Below, in pieces: positions 35,288 through 42,970 of a stretch of DNA of 64,000 nucleotides (positions within the stretch are counted from its first letter, which is position 1; every line of letters starts with the position of its first letter). The position numbers and the translations under genes are program-made. The DNA comes from Microbacterium sp. Root180 (lineage in GTDB: Bacteria > Actinomycetota > Actinomycetes > Actinomycetales > Microbacteriaceae): positions 248,001-312,000 of the forward strand of contig NZ_LMHS01000003.1 in assembly GCF_001428485.1 (NCBI RefSeq), given 5' to 3'. The notes under the pieces were generated by a model. That model had not been told where the DNA came from. It saw only the letters and a list, made by a program, of their open reading frames with translations, and did not search any database.

Positions 35288-35366
35288 GTCGAAAACGGAG
35301 GAGAATCGCCGGCCGAAGGCTCGGGTCCGGGGTCGAACCCGCGGGTTCTCCTCCGTTCTCGACGCG
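35285..35366. repeat. Intergenic palindromic element, GAGAACG family (copy 2b)
   Basis: Arms 35285-35305 and 35346-35366 match at 20 of 21 positions. The element ends 43 bp before the metX start, so metX transcription probably begins inside or next to it. Confidence 0.9.
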
Positions 35367-35409
35367 TAACAGTCGGACCGCCCCCGTCGGCACCGGAGAG
35401 AATGGGCGA

Positions 35410-36615
35410 ATGGACTGGCAGACCTCCGAAGACACCGTGCCCTCGGCACCGGTGACGGAGGCGGACGCCCGCTCTCTCCTCGGGCGCCCGCCCGCGACCG
35501 GAGCATGGCGGGACGGCGACCCCGTCGGCGAGCGGCAGTTCGCGGCGTTCGGGTCGTTCCGCACCGAGGGCGGCCGAGAGCTGCCGGCGTACCGGCTCGC
35601 GTTCGAGTCCTGGGGTGAGCTCAACGCCGCACGCGACAACGCGGTGCTGGTGCTCCACGCGCTGACCGGCGACAGCCACGTGCGCGGACCGGCCGGTCCG
35701 GGGCATCCGACCACCGGGTGGTGGGACGACATCGTGGGGCCAGGGGCCCCCATCGACACCGATCGCTGGTTCGTCGTGGCACCGAACATGCTCGGGGGCT
35801 GCCAGGGTTCCACCGGTGCCGCGAGCATCGCGCCCGACGGGTACGAGTGGGCGTCGCGGTTCCCCTATCTGACGATCCGCGATCAGGTCGCTGCGCAGGT
35901 GCGGCTCGCCGACGCCCTCGGCATCGACGTGTGGGCAGCCGTCGTGGGCGGCTCCATGGGCGGGATGCACGCCCTCGAGTGGGCCGTCGGGCTCCCCGAC
36001 CGCGTCGAGCGGGTCGGCATCCTGTCCGCCCCGCCCATCAACACGGCCGACCAGATCGCGCTCAACTCCGTGCAGATCGAGGCGATCCGCATCGATCCGC
36101 GCTTCCAGTCGGGCGAGTACTACGACGCCGCCGACGGCGACGGGCCCACGCGCGGCCTCGCCCTCGCCCGGCGGATGGCGCTGCTGAACTACCGGTCTCC
36201 GACCGAGCTGAATCAGAGGTTCCAGCGCTCGTGGCAGTCCGGCGTGAGCCCGCTCGGCCACGGCGGACGCTTCGCCGTCGAGTCGTATCTCGACTTCCAC
36301 GGCAACAAGTTCACCCGCCGCTTCGACGCGAACAGCTACATCACCCTCGTCGAGGCGATGAACTCCCACGACGTCGGACGCGACCGCGGCGGCATCGACG
36401 ACGCCCTCGCGCGTGTCACGGCTCGCGCCCTCGTGCTCGGCATCGACACCGACCGGCTGTTCCCCATCGAAGGCCAGCACCGCATCGCGCGCGGCATCCG
36501 GAGCACCCTCGACGGCGACAGCGCCGTTGTGCTCACGAGCGACTTCGGTCACGACGGCTTCCTCATCGAGACGCACCTCGTCGGCGCGCACGTGCGCCGG
36601 CTCCTGGAGTCCTAG
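35410..36615 (+). CDS. metX: Homoserine O-acetyltransferase
   Basis: 401 residues of the alpha/beta hydrolase-type MetX. The nucleophile elbow is VVGGSMGGMHALEW (about 180-193), and the catalytic Asp and His appear in GIDTDRLFP and FGHDGF near the C-terminus. It acetylates homoserine to feed the sulfhydrylase MetY. I chose the ATG at 35410 with GGAGAG about 11 bp before it; the frame is open into the repeats only by chance. In many relatives metX directly follows metY; here two genes and a repeat block lie between. Confidence 0.94.
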   Translation: MDWQTSEDTVPSAPVTEADARSLLGRPPATGAWRDGDPVGERQFAAFGSFRTEGGRELPAYRLAFESWGELNAARDNAVLVLHALTGDSHVRGPAGPGHPTTGWWDDIVGPGAPIDTDRWFVVAPNMLGGCQGSTGAASIAPDGYEWASRFPYLTIRDQVAAQVRLADALGIDVWAAVVGGSMGGMHALEWAVGLPDRVERVGILSAPPINTADQIALNSVQIEAIRIDPRFQSGEYYDAADGDGPTRGLALARRMALLNYRSPTELNQRFQRSWQSGVSPLGHGGRFAVESYLDFHGNKFTRRFDANSYITLVEAMNSHDVGRDRGGIDDALARVTARALVLGIDTDRLFPIEGQHRIARGIRSTLDGDSAVVLTSDFGHDGFLIETHLVGAHVRRLLES

Positions 36616-36616
36616 C

Positions 36617-37363
36617 TCACGCGTCCCGCGCGTACCGCCACGGGAGTGCGCCGATCTCGAGCCGGTGACGGGATCCGGATGCCGCGTCCCCGGCATCCGC
36701 TTCGTATTCGGCGTCGCCGCGCCACAGCAGGATCGGTCCTTCGGCTCCCCGCCGGGCGACGGTCTCGAAGCGCTCGACGCCTGCCATTCGGGCCGCGGGC
36801 CGCACGGACTCGGCACGCGGATGCCCCGTCAGCCCGTGGAGGGTGACCCACGTCGGGGGGTAGAGGGTGAGCTCGCCGCGGCTGTGGCGGGCGAGGAGTT
36901 CGGCCGGCCGCGCCCACTCCGCCGCGACGGCCTCGGCGGGCTGCAGCCGCAGGGCGCCGGACGGCGCGACGGCGACGAAGAACCAGGTGCGGATGCGCAG
37001 CGCGATGCCCGGCGGCGGATCCCAGCACGACAGCGTCACGAGGTCGGCGGGATCGAGCATGAGCCCCGTCTCCTCGGCGGTCTCGCGCACGCCCGCTCGG
37101 CGAGCCGACTCCTCCTCGGACTCGGCGAGGTCGGCCGGTTCGAGCTTGCCGCCGGGGAAGACCCACGCCCCCGCGAACGAGCCGCGGTCGGGACGCTCGA
37201 TGAGCAGCACTTCCGGGCCGGCGGGCGCATCGCGCAGGAGCACCACGGTCGCCGCGACCGGGATGTCGGGATCGGCGCCGTCGTGCGGCGTGCGGGCCCG
37301 CGCCTGGTCGATCGAGTCCGCGACGGCGCGCAGCGCGCGGTCTGCGGGGGTCTGCTCCGACAC
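36617..37363 (-). CDS. NUDIX hydrolase
   Basis: 248 residues with a Nudix fold. The Nudix box has an enlarged first part: GGKLEPADLAE, followed by RRAGVRETAEETGLML, so REtaEEtG is intact. This longer spacing occurs in NUDT19-like acyl-CoA pyrophosphatases, and such a substrate is possible. Leaderless GTG: TAGAGT (37376-37371, minus strand) ends 7 bp before it. The convergent metX stop is 1 bp away. A duplicated palindromic block starts directly upstream of its promoter. Confidence 0.87.
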   Translation of the reverse strand: MSEQTPADRALRAVADSIDQARARTPHDGADPDIPVAATVVLLRDAPAGPEVLLIERPDRGSFAGAWVFPGGKLEPADLAESEEESARRAGVRETAEETGLMLDPADLVTLSCWDPPPGIALRIRTWFFVAVAPSGALRLQPAEAVAAEWARPAELLARHSRGELTLYPPTWVTLHGLTGHPRAESVRPAARMAGVERFETVARRGAEGPILLWRGDAEYEADAGDAASGSRHRLEIGALPWRYARDA

Positions 37364-37402
37364 GCGACCCACTCTAGGCGGAAGGCCTTCTGCCCGCTGC
37401 CC

Positions 37403-37500
37403 GTGCACAACTCCGGAAGAACGGGGCTGTCGTGGCCGCGCATCGCCGGGAATCCGGGGATCTACGTCGGCGCACGAAGCGGATTGCCGGAGTTGTGCAC
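37403..37500. repeat. Intergenic palindromic element, AACTCC family (copy E1)
   Basis: GTGCACAACTCCGG (37403-37416) and its exact complement (37487-37500) flank 70 bp. It is nearly identical over its length to the copy at 37610-37707. The repeat extends upstream to about 37377 (GGCGGAAGG..TTC). Confidence 0.9.
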
Positions 37501-37609
37501 GCCGTGCCGAGCCATGCCGAGGCCGAGCCCAGCCGTGCCGGGCCCAGCCGCGCCCAGCCGTGTCGAGGCCGGGCCAAGTCGAGGCGGAAGGTCTTCGGCC
37601 CCGCTGCCC

Positions 37610-37707
37610 GTGCACAACTCCGGAAGAACGGGGCTGTCGTGGCCGCGCATCGCCGGGAATCCGCGGATCTACGTCGGCGCACGAAGCGGATTGCCGGAGT
37701 TGTGCGC
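37610..37707. repeat. Intergenic palindromic element, AACTCC family (copy E2)
   Basis: Second direct copy of the preceding element, with two visible changes, one in the centre and one in the right arm (TGCGC for TGCAC). The linker between copies (37501-37580) is built of short GCCGTGCC/CCAGCCG runs. Together with the first copy it fills most of the 424-bp gap between the NUDIX and MFS genes. Confidence 0.9.
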
Positions 37708-37787
37708 GGCCGCCGAGCGCTGCGCGGCCCCGGCGTGGCCGTGCGCGGCGCCGGGGCTCCGACCGACGCCGTGCGTCACGGCCCGCC

Positions 37788-39005
37788 TCAGGCCGCGACG
37801 AGCGCCCGCCGTCGCTCGAGGGCCAGGCTGAACACGGCGAGGGCGAGGCCGCCGAGCGCGAGCAGCACCCCGACCCACGCGGGGGCGACGTAGCCCCAGC
37901 CCGCGGCGATCACCACGCCGCCGAGGAACGCGCCGACGCTGTTGCCGATGTTGAGCGCCGAGTGGTTGAGCGCGGCGGCGATCGACTGGTTGTCGCCGGC
38001 GACGTCCAGCAGGCGGGACTGGATCGTCGGGCTCAGCGCCGACGAGACGAATCCCGTCGCGAAGGCGAACAGCCCGACCGCCCAGATCCACTGCGCCGTC
38101 AGTGCGAACAGAGCGAGCACGACGGTGAGCGCGATCAGTCCGCCGATCAGCGTGCGCTTGAGGTCGACGTCGGCGAGATGGCCGCCGACGAGGTTTCCGA
38201 TCGTCATGCCGAGGCCCATCACTACGAGGATGAGCGGCACGACCCACTCCGGTGACCCGGTGACCTCGGTGACGACCGATGCGACGTAGCTGTAGACCGC
38301 GAAGAACCCGCCGAAGCCGATCGCCCCCACGCCGAGCGCGAGCCAGACCTGCCCGACGCGGAAGACCTTCAGCTCCTGACGGAGCGTGCGACCGGGCTCG
38401 CCCTCATGGGCGGGCACGAACAGCGCGATGAGGAGGGTGGCCAGGGCGAAGATCCCCGCGACGACCATGAACGCCGCACGCCAGCCCACCTGCTGCCCGA
38501 GGAAGGTGCCGAGCGGCACGCCTACCACATTGGCCACGGTGAGCCCGGTGAGCACGAACGCGACGCCCTTGGCCCGATTGCCGGGGCCGAGCACGTCCGC
38601 GGCGACGAGCGCGCCGATGCCGAAGAAGGCGCCGTGGGGCAGGCCCGCGAGGAATCGGGATGCCGCGACCAGCTCGAACGTCGGGAGCAGGAACGTGAGC
38701 GCATTGAACGCCGCGAGCACGAGGGCGAGTCCGATCATGACGCGGTGGCGCGGGTACTTCGCCACGCTGCCCGCGATGGTCGGCGCGCCGACGACGACGC
38801 CGAGCGCGTAGAGGGTGATGAGCCACCCCGCCTGCGCGACGGCATCCGCAGGGTTCGACGCCCACTGGGCGGGGAGGAGATCCTCGGCGATGTTCGGCAG
38901 CAGGCCCATGACGACGAACTCGGTCATGCCGATGCCGAAGCTGCCGACGGCGAGGGAGAGGAGCGCCCACGTCGCCGCACCCCTCGTCAGATTCGAGGAG
39001 GTCAC
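37788..39005 (-). CDS. MFS transporter, AraJ-like
   Basis: 405 residues with twelve predicted helices. The N-terminal GIGMTEFVVMGLLPNIA and the loop GSVAKYPRHRVMIG are characteristic of the AraJ/YdhP/NepI sugar- and purine-efflux group. The substrate is unknown. The GTG at 39005 looks leaderless: TAGCAT (39017-39012, minus strand) ends 6 bp before it. Confidence 0.9.
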   Translation of the reverse strand: MTSSNLTRGAATWALLSLAVGSFGIGMTEFVVMGLLPNIAEDLLPAQWASNPADAVAQAGWLITLYALGVVVGAPTIAGSVAKYPRHRVMIGLALVLAAFNALTFLLPTFELVAASRFLAGLPHGAFFGIGALVAADVLGPGNRAKGVAFVLTGLTVANVVGVPLGTFLGQQVGWRAAFMVVAGIFALATLLIALFVPAHEGEPGRTLRQELKVFRVGQVWLALGVGAIGFGGFFAVYSYVASVVTEVTGSPEWVVPLILVVMGLGMTIGNLVGGHLADVDLKRTLIGGLIALTVVLALFALTAQWIWAVGLFAFATGFVSSALSPTIQSRLLDVAGDNQSIAAALNHSALNIGNSVGAFLGGVVIAAGWGYVAPAWVGVLLALGGLALAVFSLALERRRALVAA

Positions 39006-39073
39006 CCGGTCATGCTAGCCGCGGGAGCGGCATCCTGTCGAATCGATTCGACACTGATGCCGCAGCGCGTCGC

Positions 39074-39388
39074 TCACACGTCGCGCTGCTCCTCGATGGC
39101 AGCCTCGAGACGCTCGACCTTGCCCTCGAGCTCGCCCGTCCAGCCGGGCCGGATGTCGGCCTTGAGCACGAGCGAGACCCTCGAGCCGAACGGCTGGACG
39201 GCCTCGGTGGCGCGTCTGACGACGTCGAAGACCTCGTCCCACTCCCCCTCGATCTCGGTGAACATCGAGGTGGTGCGATGAGGAAGGCCGCTGTCGCGGA
39301 CGACGCGGACCGCCGCGGCCACGGCGTCGTGCACGGAGCCGTCCGCGTGTCCGGTGCCGCTGGGAGCGACGGAGAAGGCGACGAGCAT
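39074..39388 (-). CDS. MTH1187/YqgV-type thiamine-binding protein
   Basis: 104 residues of the ferredoxin-like MTH1187 family. It starts MLVAFSVAPSGTG, with HRTTSMFTEIEGEWDEVF in the middle; the TEIEG segment is characteristic. Members bind thiamine or its pyrimidine moiety and form tetramers. I set the start at the ATG at 39388, which has GGAGG directly upstream; the upstream open frame overlaps the glycosyltransferase. It follows the glycosyltransferase gene after 26 bp and may share its transcript. Confidence 0.83.
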   Translation of the reverse strand: MLVAFSVAPSGTGHADGSVHDAVAAAVRVVRDSGLPHRTTSMFTEIEGEWDEVFDVVRRATEAVQPFGSRVSLVLKADIRPGWTGELEGKVERLEAAIEEQRDV

Positions 39389-39414
39389 GGGAACCTCCGA
39401 GGGGTCGATGGATT

Positions 39415-40620
39415 TCAGGATGCGAGGCGGGAGAGCGCGCGGCGCGGAGCCCGCACGACACCCACCACCGCCCACACCAGCAGCGCGATCAGCAGGAGAT
39501 TGCGCAGGGTCAGGACGGCGGCGGCGATTCCGTCCGCGACGATCAGGCGGTCGTAGAGGAGGGGATACACCAGCTGCGTCAGCAGCGCCGCAGCGAGTCC
39601 GGCGATCGCCGCGCCCCACCAGCGCCGGCGATCCAGCACGAGCCCGATCGCGATCGGCGTGACGATCCAGGTGAGGAACTGGGGCGAGCCGACCTTGTTG
39701 AACACGATGAAGGCGAGCACGAGGGCGAGCGCGAGCGGCGGGAACAGCGCCGCGAATCTCGCGCCACGCCACGCCTGCACGGCTCCGAGCGCCGCGACCG
39801 CGAGCACTGCGAGCAGCAGCAGCGGTGTCATCGCCGCGATCACGGCATCGACGTTCGAACCGGTGACCTGGAAGGTGAGGATGTCGGAGTCGTAGTAGAT
39901 CGACGCCCCCTCGACGCCGGCCACTGCCTGCCAGAGATACCACGCGGTCACGGGCGCCTCGAGCTGGAGCCCGCGACCGGTCTGCCCGGCGACGAATCCG
40001 AAGGCGAACACTCCCCCGCCCGCGGCAACGATCGCCACGAGGGTGAGACCGGAGACGATGACGGCGCCGGCGAGGACGACGAGCCGCCGACGCACGGCGA
40101 TCACGGCGGCGGCGAGAAGAGCGGCGGGCCACACCTTCATCCAGGTCGCGACCGCCAGCAGCATCGACGCGAGGAGCGGGCGACCGACGAGCCAGAGCAC
40201 GCCGGCGAGCGCGAGCGGCACCGTCACGGCATCGAGCCGGTACATGCCGACCGGGCCGAGGAGCAGGATGAACAGAAGCCAGAAGGCCGCCGCGATCGTG
40301 CGGCCCTGCGATCGCCCGCGCCCCACGAGCAGCGCGAACGCGAGGGCGTTCAGCGCCGTCACCAGGATCGCCCAGGCGACCTCGTAGCCGGCGATCCACG
40401 CCAGACCGCGCGCGAGCACCAGAGGAACGATCGCCAGCTGCGGATAGATCCACTCCTGCGAGATCCCCATGATCCAGCCGCTCTCGACCGCCGCGGTCAC
40501 CCACGGCCGGTAGACGAGGGTGACGTCGCCCATCGGCGCGTTCGGCTCGATGAAGCCGAGGGCCGCCACGGCGACGTGCACCACGGCGAACCCGATCCAC
40601 AGCCACGCTCGCCTCGACAC
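39415..40620 (-). CDS. GT87-family polyprenol-dependent glycosyltransferase-like membrane protein
   Basis: 401 residues with about ten to eleven membrane helices. The family acidic position after helix 1 is visible (GDVTLVYRPW), and the segment AVATWMKVWPAALL resembles the GT87 (DUF2029) signature WxK.xP found in PimE-type mannosyltransferases. A mannosyl or arabinosyl transfer from a polyprenyl phosphate sugar to a cell-envelope glycan is likely; the acceptor is unknown. Leaderless GTG: TAGGAT (40632-40627, minus strand) ends 6 bp before the start. Confidence 0.8.
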   Translation of the reverse strand: MSRRAWLWIGFAVVHVAVAALGFIEPNAPMGDVTLVYRPWVTAAVESGWIMGISQEWIYPQLAIVPLVLARGLAWIAGYEVAWAILVTALNALAFALLVGRGRSQGRTIAAAFWLLFILLLGPVGMYRLDAVTVPLALAGVLWLVGRPLLASMLLAVATWMKVWPAALLAAAVIAVRRRLVVLAGAVIVSGLTLVAIVAAGGGVFAFGFVAGQTGRGLQLEAPVTAWYLWQAVAGVEGASIYYDSDILTFQVTGSNVDAVIAAMTPLLLLAVLAVAALGAVQAWRGARFAALFPPLALALVLAFIVFNKVGSPQFLTWIVTPIAIGLVLDRRRWWGAAIAGLAAALLTQLVYPLLYDRLIVADGIAAAVLTLRNLLLIALLVWAVVGVVRAPRRALSRLAS

Positions 40621-40641
40621 CCGGCAATCCTATTTCGCGCC

Positions 40642-40742
40642 GCGCTCCCGACCCGGCGCCGCGTCAGACCGCGTCGAGCGCGTCGGCGTCGCGCAGCGCT
40701 CCCGACCCGACGCCGCGTCAGACCGCGTCGAGCGCTTCGGCG
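40642..40742. repeat. Tandem duplication covering the 3' end of nnrD
   Basis: 47-bp units at 40642-40688 and 40696-40742 differ at two positions. The second contains the last codons and stop of nnrD. The first is an extra, untranslated copy downstream of it, reaching within 10 bp of the GT87 promoter. Confidence 0.85.
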
Positions 40743-41548
40743 ACGGCACGGGGCAGCGACTGCGCGACGTCGAGCGCGGTCACGGGCCCGCCGCCGCATG
40801 CGGCCGACGCGAGACGTCCGGCATGCCCGTGCAGCCAGGCGCCGGACGCGGCGAGCGCGGCGAGGGACGCGGCATCCGTCGACCGCTCCCCCGCGAACGC
40901 GGCGACGAGCGCGCCGATCACGCCGGCGAGCACGTCGCCGGTGCCCGCCGTCGCGAGCCAGGGCGTGCCCGCCGACACCTCGATGACGGAGCCGTCGGGC
41001 GACGCCACGATCGTGGACGAGCCCTTGAGGAGCAGCACCGCCCCGATGGCCTCGGCCGTTTCGCGCGCCGAGGCCGCGCGGTCGGCTCCCGCGTGCCCGA
41101 GGCCCAGCGCCGAGCGCAGCCGTGCATGCTCGCGCTCATGCGGGGTGAGGATCCGCGGCGCCGTGGCGTCCGTCGCGAGATCGAGGGCGCCGGCGTCGAC
41201 GATCACCGGGTCGGTGTCGTGCAGGATGCCGCGCAAGACCTCCGTCTCGGTCGACGTGCGGGTGGCGGCATCCGTTCCCGAGCCGATCACCCACGCCTGC
41301 ACGCGCCCTTCGGCCGCGACCGTCTCCGGGCGGCGCGACAGCACGAGCGACGTCGGGCGCTCCGGGCCGAGGTAGCGCACCATGCCCACCCCGGTGCGCC
41401 AGGCCGCCTCGACGCCGAGGACCGCCGCGCCCGGGTAGGCGTCGGACCCGGTGCGGATGCCGAGCACGCCACGGGAATACTTGTCGTCGGAGGCCGTTGG
41501 CCTTCGCAGGACGCGTCCGGCGTCCGTCGCCGTCCATGACCGGATCAT
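40718..41548 (-). CDS. nnrD: ADP/ATP-dependent NAD(P)H-hydrate dehydratase
   Basis: 276 residues of the ribokinase-like NnrD/YjeF C-terminal family, without the epimerase domain NnrE that is often fused. Motifs: KYSRGVLGI (about 23-31), DAGALDL, LTPHEREHARL, and the nucleotide-binding WLATAGTGDVLAG (about 206-218), which contains the catalytic aspartate. It repairs hydrated NADH and NADPH. Leaderless: TAGGGT (41560-41555, minus strand) ends 6 bp before the ATG. Its last codons lie within a tandem duplication. Confidence 0.93.
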   Translation of the reverse strand: MIRSWTATDAGRVLRRPTASDDKYSRGVLGIRTGSDAYPGAAVLGVEAAWRTGVGMVRYLGPERPTSLVLSRRPETVAAEGRVQAWVIGSGTDAATRTSTETEVLRGILHDTDPVIVDAGALDLATDATAPRILTPHEREHARLRSALGLGHAGADRAASARETAEAIGAVLLLKGSSTIVASPDGSVIEVSAGTPWLATAGTGDVLAGVIGALVAAFAGERSTDAASLAALAASGAWLHGHAGRLASAACGGGPVTALDVAQSLPRAVAEALDAV

Positions 41549-41579
41549 GGCGCCACCCTACCCGCGGAGACTCCCCCGA

Positions 41580-42644
41580 ATGAGCACCCTCTTCACGCCC
41601 CTGTCGCTGCGCGACCTGACGTTGCGAAATCGGCTGTGGGTCTCGCCGATGTGCCAGTACAGCGCCGTGGAGGGGGTGCCGCAGGAGTGGCACCACACGC
41701 ACCTCGCGCAGTTCGCCTCGGGCGGTGCCGGGCTCGTGATCGCCGAGGCGACCGCGGTCTCGCCGGAGGGCCGGATCTCCCCGGACGACACCGGACTGTG
41801 GACCGACGCGCAGCGCGACGCGTGGGAGCCGATCGTGTCCGCCATCCGCTCGCGCGGGGCCGTCGCCGCCGTGCAGCTGGCGCACGCCGGACGCAAGGCC
41901 TCCACGTGGTCGCCGTTCTCCGGACGCCGCGGCACGGTCGTCGCGGCCGACGGCGGCTGGAACACGGTCGCCCCGTCGGCCGTCGCGTTCGACGGGTTCG
42001 CGGAGCCCGCCGCGCTCGAGGTCGCCGGTATCGACCGCGTCGTCGCCGACTTCGGCTCCGCGGCCCGCCGCGCCGTCGCCGCCGGGTTCGAGGTGCTCGA
42101 GATCCACGCCGCCCACGGCTACCTGATCCACCAGTTCCTCTCCCCGCTGTCCAACCTGCGCGAGGACGAATACGGCGGCTCGCTCGAGAATCGTGCGCGC
42201 CTGCTCCTGCGCGTGATCGATGAAGTGACGGATGCCGCTCCCGGCATCCCGCTGCTCGTGCGGTTCTCCGCCACCGACTGGGCCGACGGCGGGTGGGACG
42301 CCGACCAGACCGCCGTCGTCGCGCGCTGGTCGGCCGAGCGCGGTGCCGACTTCTTCGACATCTCCAGCGGCGGCCTCGTCGCGCACCAGCGGATCACGAC
42401 CGGTCCCGGCTATCAGGTCGACCTCGCGGCTCGGGTCCGCCGTGAGGCGGGCGTGCCGGTGAGCGCCGTCGGCATGATCGACGACGCCGCGCACGCCGAG
42501 CGGATCCTCGCCGCCGGCGAGGCCGACGCGATCATGGCCGGGCGCGAGTGGCTGCGCGACCCGCACTACGGTCTGCGCGCAGCCGACGAGCTCGGCGCCG
42601 ACATCGACTACTGGCCGAAGCAGTACGCCCGCGCCCGGCGCTGA
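41580..42644 (+). CDS. Old-yellow-enzyme family NADH:flavin oxidoreductase (YqjM-like)
   Basis: A 354-residue TIM-barrel flavoenzyme. The thermophilic-like OYE landmarks are present: SPMCQYSA (about 22-29, with the redox-tuning cysteine), AEATAVSPEGR, HAGRKAS (about 103-109) and the substrate-binding EIHAAHGYLIHQFLSPLSN (about 168-186). It reduces activated C=C bonds with NADPH and FMN. The ATG at 41580 has GGAG about 11 bp upstream, only 31 bp from the divergent nnrD start, so the promoters overlap. Confidence 0.92.
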   Translation: MSTLFTPLSLRDLTLRNRLWVSPMCQYSAVEGVPQEWHHTHLAQFASGGAGLVIAEATAVSPEGRISPDDTGLWTDAQRDAWEPIVSAIRSRGAVAAVQLAHAGRKASTWSPFSGRRGTVVAADGGWNTVAPSAVAFDGFAEPAALEVAGIDRVVADFGSAARRAVAAGFEVLEIHAAHGYLIHQFLSPLSNLREDEYGGSLENRARLLLRVIDEVTDAAPGIPLLVRFSATDWADGGWDADQTAVVARWSAERGADFFDISSGGLVAHQRITTGPGYQVDLAARVRREAGVPVSAVGMIDDAAHAERILAAGEADAIMAGREWLRDPHYGLRAADELGADIDYWPKQYARARR

Positions 42645-42672
42645 CGCGTGGCCGGCGGCGCGGGCACGCCTC

Positions 42673-42772
42673 GGCGCATAACTCCTGCACTCTCGCCCGT
42701 CCGATGCGCGGGCACTCCGTGATTCCGCACCACGGGCGCCGCCCAACCTGGAAAGTGCAGGAGTTATGCGCC
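42673..42772. repeat. Intergenic palindromic element, AACTCC family (copy 2)
   Basis: Arms 42673-42689 and 42756-42772 equal those of the element at 4242-4329, and the match extends outward and inward (GAAAGTGCAGGAG shared). The centre is unrelated to that of copy 1. It lies 28 bp after the OYE stop, in the gap before the convergent CNNM gene. Confidence 0.9.
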
Positions 42773-42836
42773 GCGATCGCGCGGGCGCGCCGCGATCGCG
42801 CCGCGGCGGCGCGGGCAAGCCCCGGCGGCATCCAGG

Positions 42837-42905
42837 GGTTTGGGGCGCACATCATCCGTTGGGGCGCACATCGTGCGCCCCAACGGATGGATGCCGCCCC
42901 AAACC
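42837..42905. repeat. Long perfect-core hairpin element
   Basis: Arms 42837-42869 and 42873-42905 are 33 bp each and pair except for a 6-bp internal patch, leaving only ATC as the loop. It is the longest palindrome in the window and contains TTGGGGCGCAC twice. It stands between convergent genes. Confidence 0.92.
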
Positions 42906-42952
42906 CGGCCGGCCCCACCCCAAACCCGGCCAGCCCCGCCCCAAACCCGGCC
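42897..42952. repeat. Three 21-bp tandem units beside the long hairpin
   Basis: CCCCAAACCCGGCC occurs at 42897, 42918 and 42939, an exact 21-bp period. The first unit overlaps the right arm of the hairpin, as if that end had been amplified. Confidence 0.85.
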
Positions 42953-42970
42953 GACCCGACCGACCCGGGC

